From assembly GCA_910577175.1 (NCBI GenBank), contig CAJTLU010000022.1, forward strand, positions 1 to 30,323: a DNA stretch of 30,323 nucleotides, in the 5' to 3' direction. The stretch is from an uncultured Lachnospiraceae bacterium. Lineage in GTDB: Bacteria > Bacillota > Clostridia > Lachnospirales > Lachnospiraceae. Each line of letters starts with the position of its first letter. The first letter of the stretch is position 1. Made by a program: the position numbers and the translations under genes. The notes under the pieces are model-generated. The model was not told the DNA's origin and made no database searches. It saw only the letters and a program-made list of their open reading frames with translations. Below, one piece after another: positions 14,709 to 22,911 of this stretch.

Positions 14709-17591
14709 ATGTCAGAGAAAAAGTTCATTAAAATACGAGGGGCACGGGAAAATAACTTAAAGGGCATTGACGTGGATATCCCGCGGGATGAGTTTGTCGT
14801 ATTGACCGGTCTTTCCGGTTCGGGAAAGTCGTCGCTTGCCTTTGATACGATTTATGCCGAGGGGCAGAGAAGGTATATGGAGTCGGTTTCGTCCTATGCG
14901 AGACAGTTTCTCGGACAGATGGAGAAGCCGGATGTAGAGAGCATTGAAGGGCTTTCCCCGGCGATTTCCATTGACCAGAAGTCCACGAACCGCAATCCAC
15001 GTTCTACCGTAGGGACGGTAACTGAGATTTACGATTATTTCCGTCTGCTATATGCCCGTATCGGGATTCCGCATTGTCCGAACTGTGGAAAGGAGATTAA
15101 AAAGCAGACCGTAGATGAGATGGCGGATGAGATTATGTGCCTGCCGGAGCGGACCAAAATCCAGCTGCTTGCATCGGTTGTCCGTGGGAGAAAAGGAGAA
15201 CATACCAGAGTGTTCGAAAAGGCAAAGCGCAGCGGCTATGTCCGTGTGATTGTGGATGGGCATCTTTATGAGCTTTCCGAGGAGATTAAGTTAGAGAAAA
15301 ACAAGAAGCATGATATCGAAATTATTGTAGACCGGCTGGTGATAAAGGAAGGAATCGAACAGCGTCTGCGCGATTCGATTGACAGCGTACTGCGCTTAAG
15401 CGACGGGCTTTTGATGGTAGATGTCGTTGATGGTGAAATGCTCCGGTTCAGCGAGAGCTTTTCCTGCGCGGACTGCGGTATCAGCATCGATGAAATCGAG
15501 CCGCGTGTATTTTCCTTCAATAATCCTTTCGGCGCCTGTCCGGAGTGTCATGGAATCGGGATTAAGATGGAGTTTGACGAGGACCTGCTGATACCGGATA
15601 AGTCGTTAAGTATTGCCGATGGGGCGATTGCAGCACTTGGCTGGCAGTCGGCGACAGACCCGTCCAGTTATACCGGAAGTACGCTTACGGCACTGGCAAA
15701 GGAGTACGGCTTCAGCTTAAAGACCCCGTTTGACCAGCTTTCAAAGGAAGTACAGGATATCATTTATTACGGAACCGGAGGACACACAGTCAAGGTACAT
15801 TACCGTGGACAGCGGGGAGTCGGCGTCTATGATGTCGCGTTTGAGGGGCTGATAAAAAACGTGGAGCGCAGGTACCGCGAGACTGCCTCCGACGGAATCA
15901 AGCAGGAGTATGAGACATTTATGCGCACGACGCCGTGTAAGCTTTGTAAGGGAAAGCGTTTGAAAAAGGAAGCTCTCGCAGTAACGGTAGGCGACCGGAA
16001 CATTGCAGAGGTGACGGAATGCTCCGTGCGGGATTTGTATGAGTTTATGAACCATTTGGAGCTGAACGAGCGGCAGCTGAAAATCGGAGAGCTGGTGTTA
16101 AAGGAAATTCGGGCGCGCGTCGGCTTTTTGGTGGATGTCGGCTTAGAGTATCTGACGCTGGCACGGGCAACGGCGTCCCTTTCGGGCGGCGAAGCGCAGC
16201 GTATCCGTCTGGCAACGCAGATTGGCTCCGGTCTTGTGGGCGTCGCGTACATTCTGGATGAGCCGAGCATCGGGCTGCACCAGCGGGATAACGATAAACT
16301 GCTCAGGACTTTAAAGCATTTAAAGGATTTGGGAAATACATTGATTGTCGTGGAGCATGACGAGGATACGATGTATGCGGCGGACTATATTATTGACATC
16401 GGTCCGGGTGCGGGCGACCACGGCGGAAAGGTGGTTGCGGCAGGTACGGCAGAGGAAATCATGCAGATACCGGAGTCTGTCACCGGAGCCTATTTGTCCG
16501 GCAAAATCCGTATTCCGGTACCGGAGAAACGTAGAAAGCCGACCGGTTTCTTAAAGGTAAAAGGCGCCAGAGAGAACAATTTAAAGAATATCGATGTGGA
16601 TATCCCGCTCGGCGTCTTTACGTGTGTGACCGGCGTGTCCGGTTCGGGGAAGAGTTCTCTGGTTAATGAGATTTTGTATAAGCATCTGGCAAGGACGTTG
16701 AACCGTGCCCGTATTCTTGCCGGGGAGCACGATGCCATTGAAGGAATGGAGCAGTTAGACAAGGTGATTAACATCGACCAGTCCCCGATCGGGCGTACCC
16801 CGCGTTCCAATCCGGCAACCTATACCGGCGTGTTTGACCAGATTCGCGATTTGTTTGCCAGTACGCCGGATGCAAAGCTGCGCGGCTACAGTAAGGGGCG
16901 TTTCAGCTTTAATGTAAAGGGCGGGCGTTGTGAAGCATGCAGCGGTGACGGTATCTTAAAGATTGAGATGAATTTCCTGCCGGATATTTTTGTTCCGTGC
17001 GAGGTATGCGGCGGCAAGCGTTACAACCGGGAGACCCTGGAAGTAAAGTATAAGGGGAAGACCATCTATGACGTACTGGAGATGCGCGTGGAGGAGGCGG
17101 TGAAGTTTTTTGAGAATGTACCGTCCATCCGCAGGAAAATAGAAACGCTGGATGATGTGGGGCTTTCTTATCTGAAACTCGGACATCCTTCCACCCTTCT
17201 TTCAGGGGGCGAGGCGCAGCGCATTAAGCTGGCGACGGAGTTAAGCCGCCGCAGTACCGGAAAGACAATTTATATTCTGGATGAGCCGACAACAGGACTT
17301 CACTTTGCCGACGTACACAAGCTGATTGAAATTTTGCAAAGGCTAACGGAGGGAGGCAATACGGTCTTGGTTATCGAGCATAATCTGGATGTCATTAAGA
17401 CGGCGGACTATATCATCGACATCGGGCCGGAAGGCGGCGATAAGGGTGGTACCGTCATTGCCCAGGGGACGCCGGAGGAGGTAGCGCAGCAGGAGCAGTC
17501 TTACACCGGCCAATATGTAAAACGGTATTTGAAGCTGACTGGGAATACTGCGTCAAAGAAAAAAGCAGGCAGGAGGAAAAAGAATGAATAA
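14709..17591 (+). CDS. uvrA: UvrABC system protein A
   Basis: The protein has 960 residues and is the dimeric ABC-type ATPase that finds bulky DNA lesions and delivers UvrB. It has two ATPase modules: the first Walker A is GLSGSGKS (34-41), the second GVSGSGKS near 640, with two LSGGEAQRI signatures. Zinc-binding cysteine pairs appear as CPNCGKEI, CADCG..CPECHG, CKLCKGK and CEACSGDG..CEVCGGKR. The start ATG at 14709 has an AGAGAGG site. The C-terminal tail is lysine-rich, and its last eight coding bases overlap the start of the alcohol dehydrogenase gene, giving a uvrB-uvrA-adh operon. Confidence 0.97.
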   Translation: MSEKKFIKIRGARENNLKGIDVDIPRDEFVVLTGLSGSGKSSLAFDTIYAEGQRRYMESVSSYARQFLGQMEKPDVESIEGLSPAISIDQKSTNRNPRSTVGTVTEIYDYFRLLYARIGIPHCPNCGKEIKKQTVDEMADEIMCLPERTKIQLLASVVRGRKGEHTRVFEKAKRSGYVRVIVDGHLYELSEEIKLEKNKKHDIEIIVDRLVIKEGIEQRLRDSIDSVLRLSDGLLMVDVVDGEMLRFSESFSCADCGISIDEIEPRVFSFNNPFGACPECHGIGIKMEFDEDLLIPDKSLSIADGAIAALGWQSATDPSSYTGSTLTALAKEYGFSLKTPFDQLSKEVQDIIYYGTGGHTVKVHYRGQRGVGVYDVAFEGLIKNVERRYRETASDGIKQEYETFMRTTPCKLCKGKRLKKEALAVTVGDRNIAEVTECSVRDLYEFMNHLELNERQLKIGELVLKEIRARVGFLVDVGLEYLTLARATASLSGGEAQRIRLATQIGSGLVGVAYILDEPSIGLHQRDNDKLLRTLKHLKDLGNTLIVVEHDEDTMYAADYIIDIGPGAGDHGGKVVAAGTAEEIMQIPESVTGAYLSGKIRIPVPEKRRKPTGFLKVKGARENNLKNIDVDIPLGVFTCVTGVSGSGKSSLVNEILYKHLARTLNRARILAGEHDAIEGMEQLDKVINIDQSPIGRTPRSNPATYTGVFDQIRDLFASTPDAKLRGYSKGRFSFNVKGGRCEACSGDGILKIEMNFLPDIFVPCEVCGGKRYNRETLEVKYKGKTIYDVLEMRVEEAVKFFENVPSIRRKIETLDDVGLSYLKLGHPSTLLSGGEAQRIKLATELSRRSTGKTIYILDEPTTGLHFADVHKLIEILQRLTEGGNTVLVIEHNLDVIKTADYIIDIGPEGGDKGGTVIAQGTPEEVAQQEQSYTGQYVKRYLKLTGNTASKKKAGRRKKNE

Positions 17592-18774
17592 TTTTACTTT
17601 TTACAGCCCGACCTTTTTTGCGTTTGGAAAAGGACAGGAGCGGGAAACAGGAAAACTGGTAAAACGATTTGGTGGGACTAAAGTGCTTCTGCATTATGGC
17701 GGCGGTTCTGTCGTGCGTTCCGGTCTTTTGGAGCGTGTCAAGGCTTCTCTTGACGCAGAAGGAATCGCGTTTACAGAGCTTGGGGGCGTTCAGCCAAATC
17801 CCCGTGACGGACTTGTTTATCAGGGAATCCGCCTGTGTCGTGAGGAGGGGATTGATTTTCTTCTGGCAATCGGCGGAGGAAGTACAATTGATTCTGCAAA
17901 GGCCATTGCAATGGGAGTACCTTATGAGGGAGATTTCTGGGATTTCTATTGTGGAAAGAGACCAGATACCGCTCTTCCGATAGGTACGGTGCTTACCATT
18001 GCGGCAGCAGGCAGCGAGGGCTCGGGAGATTCCGTAATTACGAAAGAGGACGGGCTATATAAGCGCGATGCCAGTGGAGATTGCCTGCGTCCGAAGTTTT
18101 CAATATTAAATCCGGAATTAACCGAAACTCTTCCTGCATACCAGACCGCTTGCGGTGCAACCGATATTATGGCGCATGTGTTTGAACGTTATTTTACGAA
18201 TACTACAGAAGTTGAAATTACGGACCGTCTGTGTGAAGCTATCCTTTTAACGATGTGCAAAGAAACGCCGCGCGTCATTGCAGACCCACACAACTATGAT
18301 GCACGTGCAAACATTATGTGGGCAGGCATGACAGCGCACAATAATATCGTAGGTGTAGGCAGAGCACAAGACTGGAACAGCCATGAAATGGAGCATCAGC
18401 TTTCTGCATTATACGACTGCGCACATGGTGCTGGTCTTGCAGTAATTATGCCTGCATGGATGAGCTATGTAGCAGAGCATCATGACTGTATGCGCATGGC
18501 ACAGATGTCAGTGCGCGTATTTGGCTGCCAGATGAATTTTGAAAATCCGAAGGAGACTGCATTGCAGGGAATCGCAGCATTTCGCCGCTTTCTTGCTTCT
18601 ATCGGCATGCCGGTTAATTTTGAGCAGCTAGGCGCAAAGAGGGAAGATATTCCACGTCTTGTTGCAATGCTTAATCTTAAAGACAGAAAGATGGGCGGAT
18701 ATGTAGCTTTGGATGAGACTGCTGTGACTGAAATTTATGAACGTGCAGCAGCGGCAGAACCGGTTCGCGTCTGA
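17584..18774 (+). CDS. Iron-type alcohol dehydrogenase (BDH/YqhD-like)
   Basis: The protein has 396 residues and reduces aldehydes or oxidises alcohols with NAD(P)H at a divalent metal. The nucleotide site is GGGS at 97-100 followed by TIDSAKA. The metal ligands expected for YqhD/BdhA enzymes are all present at their usual positions: D194, H198, H267 and H281 (in GATDIMAHVFE and WNSHEMEHQLSALYDCAHG). Its ATG lies inside the end of uvrA (ATGAATAA, 8-base overlap), so it should be translated with the repair genes and share their SOS control. Which aldehyde it handles cannot be read from sequence; butanol/butanal metabolism or aldehyde detoxification are both plausible. Confidence 0.92.
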   Translation: MNNFTFYSPTFFAFGKGQERETGKLVKRFGGTKVLLHYGGGSVVRSGLLERVKASLDAEGIAFTELGGVQPNPRDGLVYQGIRLCREEGIDFLLAIGGGSTIDSAKAIAMGVPYEGDFWDFYCGKRPDTALPIGTVLTIAAAGSEGSGDSVITKEDGLYKRDASGDCLRPKFSILNPELTETLPAYQTACGATDIMAHVFERYFTNTTEVEITDRLCEAILLTMCKETPRVIADPHNYDARANIMWAGMTAHNNIVGVGRAQDWNSHEMEHQLSALYDCAHGAGLAVIMPAWMSYVAEHHDCMRMAQMSVRVFGCQMNFENPKETALQGIAAFRRFLASIGMPVNFEQLGAKREDIPRLVAMLNLKDRKMGGYVALDETAVTEIYERAAAAEPVRV

Positions 18775-18859
18775 AAATATTGTGACTGACAGACCAGAGG
18801 GAAGCGTGTCTCCATATGGATAAGGCCATGGAGCAGACAGTATAAAAGGATAAAAAAGA

Positions 18860-18886
18860 GGGGCTGCCGCTTACTGCGACAGCCCC
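18860..18886. terminator. Bidirectional terminator between adh and the ferredoxin gene
   Basis: GGGGCTGCCGC pairs with GCGACAGCCCC (11 positions, one C-A mismatch) around a TTACT loop. On the minus strand it is followed by CTCTTTTTT, a proper terminator for the ferredoxin gene; the plus-strand tail GCGTTTTG is weaker. Confidence 0.8.
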
Positions 18887-18900
18887 ATCTGCGTTTTGTA

Positions 18901-19068
18901 TTACTGGGAAATAGAAGAAGTCGGGCAGGTAGCTGCACAAGCGCCGCACTCTAAGCAAGCATCTGGATCAATCTCGTACTGGGAAGCTCCCTCGCTGATT
19001 GCACCTACCGGACATTCTGCTGCACAGGCACCACAGCTGATGCACTGATCAGAAATCTTATATGCCAT
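18901..19068 (-). CDS. 2[4Fe-4S] ferredoxin, clostridial type
   Basis: This 55-residue protein is a small soluble electron carrier. Two CxxCxxCxxxCP motifs give cysteines 9, 12, 15, 19 and 38, 41, 44, 48, arranged as in classical clostridial ferredoxins, with the pseudo-symmetric halves starting YKISDQC and YEIDPDAC. The ATG at 19068 has AAAGGAGG 7 bases upstream on the minus strand. It has its own promoter and terminator and is convergent with the alcohol dehydrogenase gene. Likely partners are pyruvate:ferredoxin oxidoreductase, hydrogenase or Rnf-type enzymes of fermentation. Confidence 0.95.
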   Translation of the reverse strand: MAYKISDQCISCGACAAECPVGAISEGASQYEIDPDACLECGACAATCPTSSISQ

Positions 19069-19100
19069 GTTTTTTATCCTCCTTTTATCAGACTAACCTT

Positions 19101-19129
19101 ATTGTAATATAAATTTGCAAATAATACAA
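19101..19129 (-). promoter_or_regulatory. Promoter of the ferredoxin gene
   Basis: Reading the minus strand, TTGTAT (19129-19124), a 17-base spacer and TACAAT (19106-19101) stand 33 bases before the start codon. Confidence 0.65.
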
Positions 19130-19195
19130 GTACCATTTTAAAGAAGAAAAGCCAGAGATTGCTCCTGAGCTTTTGTATGTTTCCTGCCATTTTGT

Positions 19196-19295
19196 ATTCC
19201 GGAGGCTGTACGCTACCTGATTTTTGCATGCGCAACGCTAAAGGTACGGTTTTTCGGACAAATGCAAAAATCAGATAGCGTATAGTCTCCGGAAT
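19196..19295. repeat. 100-bp imperfect palindrome (34-bp arms), MITE- or REP-like
   Basis: Bases 19196-19229 match the reverse complement of 19262-19295 at 31 of 34 positions; the spacer is 32 bases. The arms begin ATTCCGGAG and end TGATTTTTGCAT. No T run follows, so it is not a simple terminator. It sits between the divergent ferredoxin and DUF1858 promoters, in a 342-base gap otherwise holding only those promoters. Size and symmetry suggest a dispersed palindromic element. Confidence 0.7.
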
Positions 19296-19309
19296 GTTCT
19301 AAGACCGTA

Positions 19310-19370
19310 TAAAAAATGCAGAAGCTCCAGAGACTAATCCTTGACGAAAGAGGACAGGTTGTTGTATACT
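19310..19370 (+). promoter_or_regulatory. Promoter of the DUF1858 gene with shared upstream motif
   Basis: TTGACG (19341-19346), 18 bases, TATACT (19365-19370). Upstream, the motif TAAAAAATGCAGAAGCTC begins at 19310, 31 bases before the -35, like three other promoters in this window. Confidence 0.65.
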
Positions 19371-19410
19371 TTATGCTATGAGATTTCGGAAGACGAAAGG
19401 AGAATAAAAG

Positions 19411-19611
19411 ATGCAGGTAAAAAAAGAAATGACAATTGCAGAAATTATTGGGATAGATGAGGGCATTGTGCCGATTTTATTTGATTCCGGTATGCATTGT
19501 ATCGGGTGCCCGTCTGCACAGGGCGAGAGCCTTGAGATGGCATGCATGGTACACGGGATTGATGCAGATGAGCTGGAAGGAAAGATAAACGAGTTCCTTG
19601 CTGCAAAATAG
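19411..19611 (+). CDS. DUF1858 / hybrid-cluster-protein-associated redox disulfide protein
   Basis: The protein has 66 residues. The ATG at 19411 has an AAAGGAG site. The sequence MTIAEIIGIDEGIVPILFDSG followed by MHCIGCPSAQGESLEMAC is characteristic of the DUF1858 / prismane-associated domain: a short helical fold with a CxxC pair (C30, C33) and a further cysteine C45 that can form redox disulfides. Members often sit near hybrid cluster proteins or Fe-S enzymes; here the only redox neighbour is the ferredoxin gene on the other side of the palindrome. Its biochemical role is not established. It forms its own unit with promoter and terminator. Confidence 0.88.
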   Translation: MQVKKEMTIAEIIGIDEGIVPILFDSGMHCIGCPSAQGESLEMACMVHGIDADELEGKINEFLAAK

Positions 19612-19612
19612 G

Positions 19613-19669
19613 AAAATCAGGCGGCGAATCTCTTTTGATTACAGAAAGGGGGTTGCCGCTTGATTTTTT
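19613..19669 (+). terminator. Terminator of the DUF1858 gene
   Basis: AAAATCAGGCGGC (19613-19625) pairs with GCCGCTTGATTTT (19655-19667) over 13 positions with one wobble, ending in a run of six T. It begins two bases after the stop codon. Confidence 0.75.
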
Positions 19670-19713
19670 GCGTAAAAGGAGAAGCAAAAGAGCAGGATTT
19701 TTGGCAGTTTTCC

Positions 19714-19773
19714 TAAAAATACGGAAACTCATGTACGAAACTACTTGACATTTTGCAAAAAACAGTGTAAGAT
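19714..19773 (+). promoter_or_regulatory. Promoter of tRNA-Trp with shared upstream motif
   Basis: TTGACA (19745-19750), 17 bases, TAAGAT (19768-19773). The motif TAAAAATACGGAAACTC starts at 19714, exactly 31 bases before the -35; with the preceding TTTCC it also forms a TTTCC-N9-GGAAA dyad. Confidence 0.75.
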
Positions 19774-19797
19774 AGGAAAGCAGTCAAAATTGCATAC

Positions 19798-19870
19798 AGG
19801 GGTATAGTTCAGCTGGTAGAATAACGGTCTCCAAAACCGCAGGTCGTGGGTTCGAATCCTACTGCCCCTG
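19798..19870 (+). tRNA. trnW: tRNA-Trp (anticodon CCA)
   Basis: The cloverleaf is visible: acceptor arms AGGGGTA (19798-19804) and TGCCCCT (19863-19869) with discriminator G19870. The anticodon loop is CTCCAAA with CCA at 19831-19833, and the T-arm GTGGGTTCGAATCCTAC is complete. The terminal CCA is not encoded. It has a strong promoter and its own terminator, so it is a single-gene unit. Confidence 0.95.
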
Positions 19871-19880
19871 CTTTTTGAAG

Positions 19881-19912
19881 CGGCTTAAACGTGAGGTTTG
19901 AGTCGTTTTTTT
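19881..19912 (+). terminator. Terminator of tRNA-Trp
   Basis: CGGCTTAAAC (19881-19890) pairs with GTTTGAGTCG (19896-19905), two wobbles, 5-base loop, followed by seven T. The response regulator gene begins 49 bases later, so its transcription would need read-through or an unseen promoter. Confidence 0.9.
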
Positions 19913-19960
19913 GGTTCGCGGGCAAACTCTTTTTTTCAGATAGAAGGTCCTGGAGGCGAG

Positions 19961-20662
19961 ATGAAGCTTAAAATTGCAGTCTGTGACGATGAACAAAATC
20001 AAATAGAATCTTTAAAAACTGCTGTTCTTGCCTGGGCGGAGGCAAATGCGCATCACTGTGAGATTGCAGCATTTCCGTCTGCCGAGGCATTTTTGTTTGA
20101 ATACAACACGGAGAAATGTTTTGATATACTGCTTCTGGATATTGAAATGACAGGCCAGAGCGGCCTTGACCTTGCAAAGCAGCTGCGGCGGGAAGGAAGC
20201 CGCGCGGAGATTATTTTTGTGACGTCTCATTTTGAGTTCTGCGGGGAAGGCTATGAGGTAGACGCGCTTCACTATCTTGTAAAGCCGGTTGCGGCGGACA
20301 AGCTTTTTTCCGTATTGACAAAAGCGGCGTGGCAGCTTCAGACAGAGCCGCCGTTTGTCATTATCCGCTGCGAGGGAGAAATCATCCGGCTTTATGAACG
20401 CGATATTCTGTATGTCGAGTCGTTTCTGCACTATATCGTAATTTATACGACGGACGGGGAATATAAGATTAAGGAAAGCTTGTCTGCCTTTGCGGCGCAG
20501 CTTTCCGGAGATTTTTATCAGGCGCATCGCAGCTATTATGTGTCGTTAAAGCATGTCATACGGATTTCACGCGCAGCGGTCACGCTTGACGGAGGCTGTG
20601 AGATTCCGCTTTCCCGTGGCAGATACGACGACATAAACCGCGCATATATTGAACGGAACTGA
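19961..20662 (+). CDS. LytTR-family response regulator (AgrA/VirR type)
   Basis: The protein has 233 residues. The receiver domain has the acidic pair D9/D10 (AVCDDEQNQ), phospho-acceptor D60 (ILLLDIEM), T89 and K108 (LVKPV). Residues about 135-230 form a LytTR DNA-binding domain (IIRLYERDILYVESFLHYIVIYT...FYQAHRSYYVSLKHV). I chose the ATG at 19961 with a GGAGG site; an upstream in-frame start at 19898 falls inside the tRNA terminator. The kinase gene follows 8 bases after its stop. Targets cannot be read from the window. Such pairs control peptide-dependent behaviours, bacteriocins or virulence-like traits in other Firmicutes. Confidence 0.92.
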   Translation: MKLKIAVCDDEQNQIESLKTAVLAWAEANAHHCEIAAFPSAEAFLFEYNTEKCFDILLLDIEMTGQSGLDLAKQLRREGSRAEIIFVTSHFEFCGEGYEVDALHYLVKPVAADKLFSVLTKAAWQLQTEPPFVIIRCEGEIIRLYERDILYVESFLHYIVIYTTDGEYKIKESLSAFAAQLSGDFYQAHRSYYVSLKHVIRISRAAVTLDGGCEIPLSRGRYDDINRAYIERN

Positions 20663-20670
20663 GGGATGGT

Positions 20671-21321
20671 ATGAAAAGAAAAACTTACCTGAAGCTTGTG
20701 GAATACCAGACAGAACAGTCGGCACGCCACTTGGATGAGGTGCGGGGCATTTATACCGAGATGCGGGGCTATAAGCATGATATCCGGCACCATTTGCAGA
20801 CATTAAGAGGCTATCTTTCCGCAGGAGAGTATGACCGTGCAGTTTCCTATATCGACGGGCTTGATAAGGAGCTGCAAAGCATAGATACGGTTTTAAAGAC
20901 TGGAAATGCTTCTCTTGATGCGATACTCTCCGCAAAAATTGCACAGGCAAGGGCGGAGCATATTAATGTGACCGTCAAAGCAAATGTACCCGATTCCCTT
21001 ACGATTTCCGATGTGGAGCTTAGCATCGTTATCGGAAATCTTCTGGATAATGCAATTGACGCCTGCCGGAGCGTTCAAAAAGAGCGGTTTTTACGCGTCT
21101 TTATAACGATGAAGGGTAAAATGCTTTATTTCAGTATGCTCAATTCGGCGGTGCACAAGGAGAAAAAAGTTAACGGGCTGTTTGCTTCTCATAAGCAGGG
21201 TGTCCACGGCTTTGGACTGCGTCGTGCCGAAGCCATTATTGAGGAACACGGAGGCTGGTGTAAATATAACAGTGAGGAAGGCGCATTTACCTCGGAGTTT
21301 CTGGTTCCTGCCTTAGAATAA
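20671..21321 (+). CDS. Soluble GHKL sensor kinase (AgrC/NatK-like), no sensor domain
   Basis: The protein has 216 residues. A dimerization helix carries the phospho-histidine H36 in GYKHDIRHHL, the HDxxxHL pattern of AgrC-type kinases. The ATPase part shows the N-box GNLLDNAIDAC and the G-box HGFGLRRAEAII. Typical members have about 200 additional N-terminal residues with five to seven membrane helices; here the protein begins about 35 residues before the H-box, with no hydrophobic segment. The ATG at 20671 has a GAGGG site and follows the regulator gene closely. The short length may be natural or reflect loss of the sensor part; there is no room upstream for it. Confidence 0.85.
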   Translation: MKRKTYLKLVEYQTEQSARHLDEVRGIYTEMRGYKHDIRHHLQTLRGYLSAGEYDRAVSYIDGLDKELQSIDTVLKTGNASLDAILSAKIAQARAEHINVTVKANVPDSLTISDVELSIVIGNLLDNAIDACRSVQKERFLRVFITMKGKMLYFSMLNSAVHKEKKVNGLFASHKQGVHGFGLRRAEAIIEEHGGWCKYNSEEGAFTSEFLVPALE

Positions 21322-21334
21322 ACAAATAGACGGC

Positions 21335-21377
21335 AAATCGTGCACTGTGGGAAACAGCTCGTGCACGATTTTTCTTT
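21335..21377 (+). terminator. Terminator of the two-component operon
   Basis: AAATCGTGCAC (21335-21345) pairs perfectly with GTGCACGATTT (21361-21371), 15-base loop, then a T-rich tail TTCTTT. Confidence 0.85.
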
Positions 21378-21385
21378 AAGGTGTC

Positions 21386-21445
21386 TAAAAATGCGGAAAC
21401 GCAAGCGCTTCTGTTCTTGACACTCCTTTTAGAATATTGCATAAT
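21386..21445 (+). promoter_or_regulatory. Promoter of the FAD-dependent dehydrogenase with shared upstream motif
   Basis: TTGACA (21417-21422), 17 bases, CATAAT (21440-21445). The motif TAAAAATGCGGAAACGC starts at 21386, exactly 31 bases before the -35. Confidence 0.75.
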
Positions 21446-21499
21446 AGGAAGGGGGATTTCGGAAAGGAGAAGGCGTTTTCGGACGCTGCAAGGAATGAC

Positions 21500-22885
21500 A
21501 TGGATTATGATGTTATAATAATTGGAGCCGGGCCGGGAGGAATTTTTTCTTCCTATGAGCTGATAAAACGGAATCCGGATTTAAGGATAGCGGTATTTGA
21601 GGCAGGGAATGCCCTGGAAAACAGAAAGTGCCCGATTGACGGCGTGAAGGTGAAGTCCTGCGTCGGCTGTCCGAGCTGCGCGGTTATGAACGGGTTTGGC
21701 GGCGCAGGGGCGTTTTCGGACGGCAAGTATAATATTACGAACCAGTTTGGTGGGACGCTGCATGAATATATCGGGAAGCATAATGCGATTGAGTTCATGG
21801 AATATGTAGACGCCATTAACCTTTCCCACGGCGGCGCAGGGACAAAGCTTTATTCGACGGCAAATACAAAAATTAAAAAGCTTTGTCTGGAAAACGGGCT
21901 GCATCTTCTGGATGCCTCCGTGCGCCATCTCGGAACAGATATTAATTATATTGTACTGGAAAATCTTTATAATGAGCTGAAGGAGAAGGTTACCTTTTTC
22001 TTCCGGACGCCGGTAGAACAGGTTGCGCTCTGTGAGGGCGGGTACCAGGTTTCTACGAAGGCAGGAAGCTATACCGGGGAAAAGTGTATTATTTCGGCAG
22101 GACGCAGCGGAAGTAAGTGGATGGAGCAGGTCTGCAGGGACTTAGAGATTCCGACAAAGTCGAACCGTGTGGACATCGGTGTGCGTGTGGAGCTTCCGGC
22201 AGAGATTTTTTCCCATCTGACGGACGAGCTGTATGAAAGCAAAATCGTGTATCGCACGGAAAAGTTTGAGGACCTGGTGCGTACTTTCTGCATGAATCCG
22301 CGCGGCGTTGTTGTAAACGAAAATACGAACGGGATTATTACGGTAAACGGACACAGCTATGAGGACCCGGCACGTTATACCGAGAATACGAACTTTGCCC
22401 TGCTAGTCGCAAAGCATTTTTCCGAGCCGTTTAAAGATAGCAACGGCTACGGCGAGAGTATTGCAAAGCTTTCCAATATGTTAGGCGGCGGGGTCATGGT
22501 CCAGCGCTTCGGCGACTTAATCCGCGGCAGGAGAAGCACGCTTTCCCGCATCGAGGAGGGCTATATTACGCCGACGCTTTCCGCAACGCCGGGCGACTTA
22601 AGCCTTGTTATCCCGAAGCGGATTCTGGACGGCATTATCGAGATGCTGTATGCGCTCGACAAGATTGCGCCGGGGACAGCAAACGACGATACGCTGCTTT
22701 ACGGAGTCGAGGTCAAGTTTTACAATATGGAGGTACAGATTGACCGCCATCTGGAAACGAAGCACAAGGGACTTTTTGTTATCGGCGACTGCAGCGGCGT
22801 GACGCATTCGCTGTCGCATGCTTCGGCAAGCGGCGTGTTTGTGGCGCGCTATATCACCGGAGGCGATGCGGCGGTATACGGCTGA
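21500..22885 (+). CDS. FAD-dependent dehydrogenase of the COG2509 type
   Basis: The protein has 461 residues. The N-terminal dinucleotide fold is plain (DVIIIGAGPGGIFSSYEL, GAGPGG at 9-14), followed by a cysteine-rich segment (CPIDGVKVKSCVGCPSCAVMNGFGGAGAFSDGKYN cut into its parts: CPIDG, CVGCPSC) typical of this uncharacterised oxidoreductase group. A C-terminal FAD-binding strand is GLFVIGDCSGVTHSLSHA. I chose the ATG at 21500 with AAGGA upstream; an earlier in-frame start at 21437 overlaps the -10 box and would precede the transcript. The substrate is unknown; members are usually called uncharacterised FAD-dependent dehydrogenases. The membrane protein gene follows after 26 bases and may be co-transcribed. 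Confidence 0.88.
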   Translation: MDYDVIIIGAGPGGIFSSYELIKRNPDLRIAVFEAGNALENRKCPIDGVKVKSCVGCPSCAVMNGFGGAGAFSDGKYNITNQFGGTLHEYIGKHNAIEFMEYVDAINLSHGGAGTKLYSTANTKIKKLCLENGLHLLDASVRHLGTDINYIVLENLYNELKEKVTFFFRTPVEQVALCEGGYQVSTKAGSYTGEKCIISAGRSGSKWMEQVCRDLEIPTKSNRVDIGVRVELPAEIFSHLTDELYESKIVYRTEKFEDLVRTFCMNPRGVVVNENTNGIITVNGHSYEDPARYTENTNFALLVAKHFSEPFKDSNGYGESIAKLSNMLGGGVMVQRFGDLIRGRRSTLSRIEEGYITPTLSATPGDLSLVIPKRILDGIIEMLYALDKIAPGTANDDTLLYGVEVKFYNMEVQIDRHLETKHKGLFVIGDCSGVTHSLSHASASGVFVARYITGGDAAVYG

Positions 22886-22911
22886 AAAAATAAAACAACA
22901 GGAGCAGAAGG

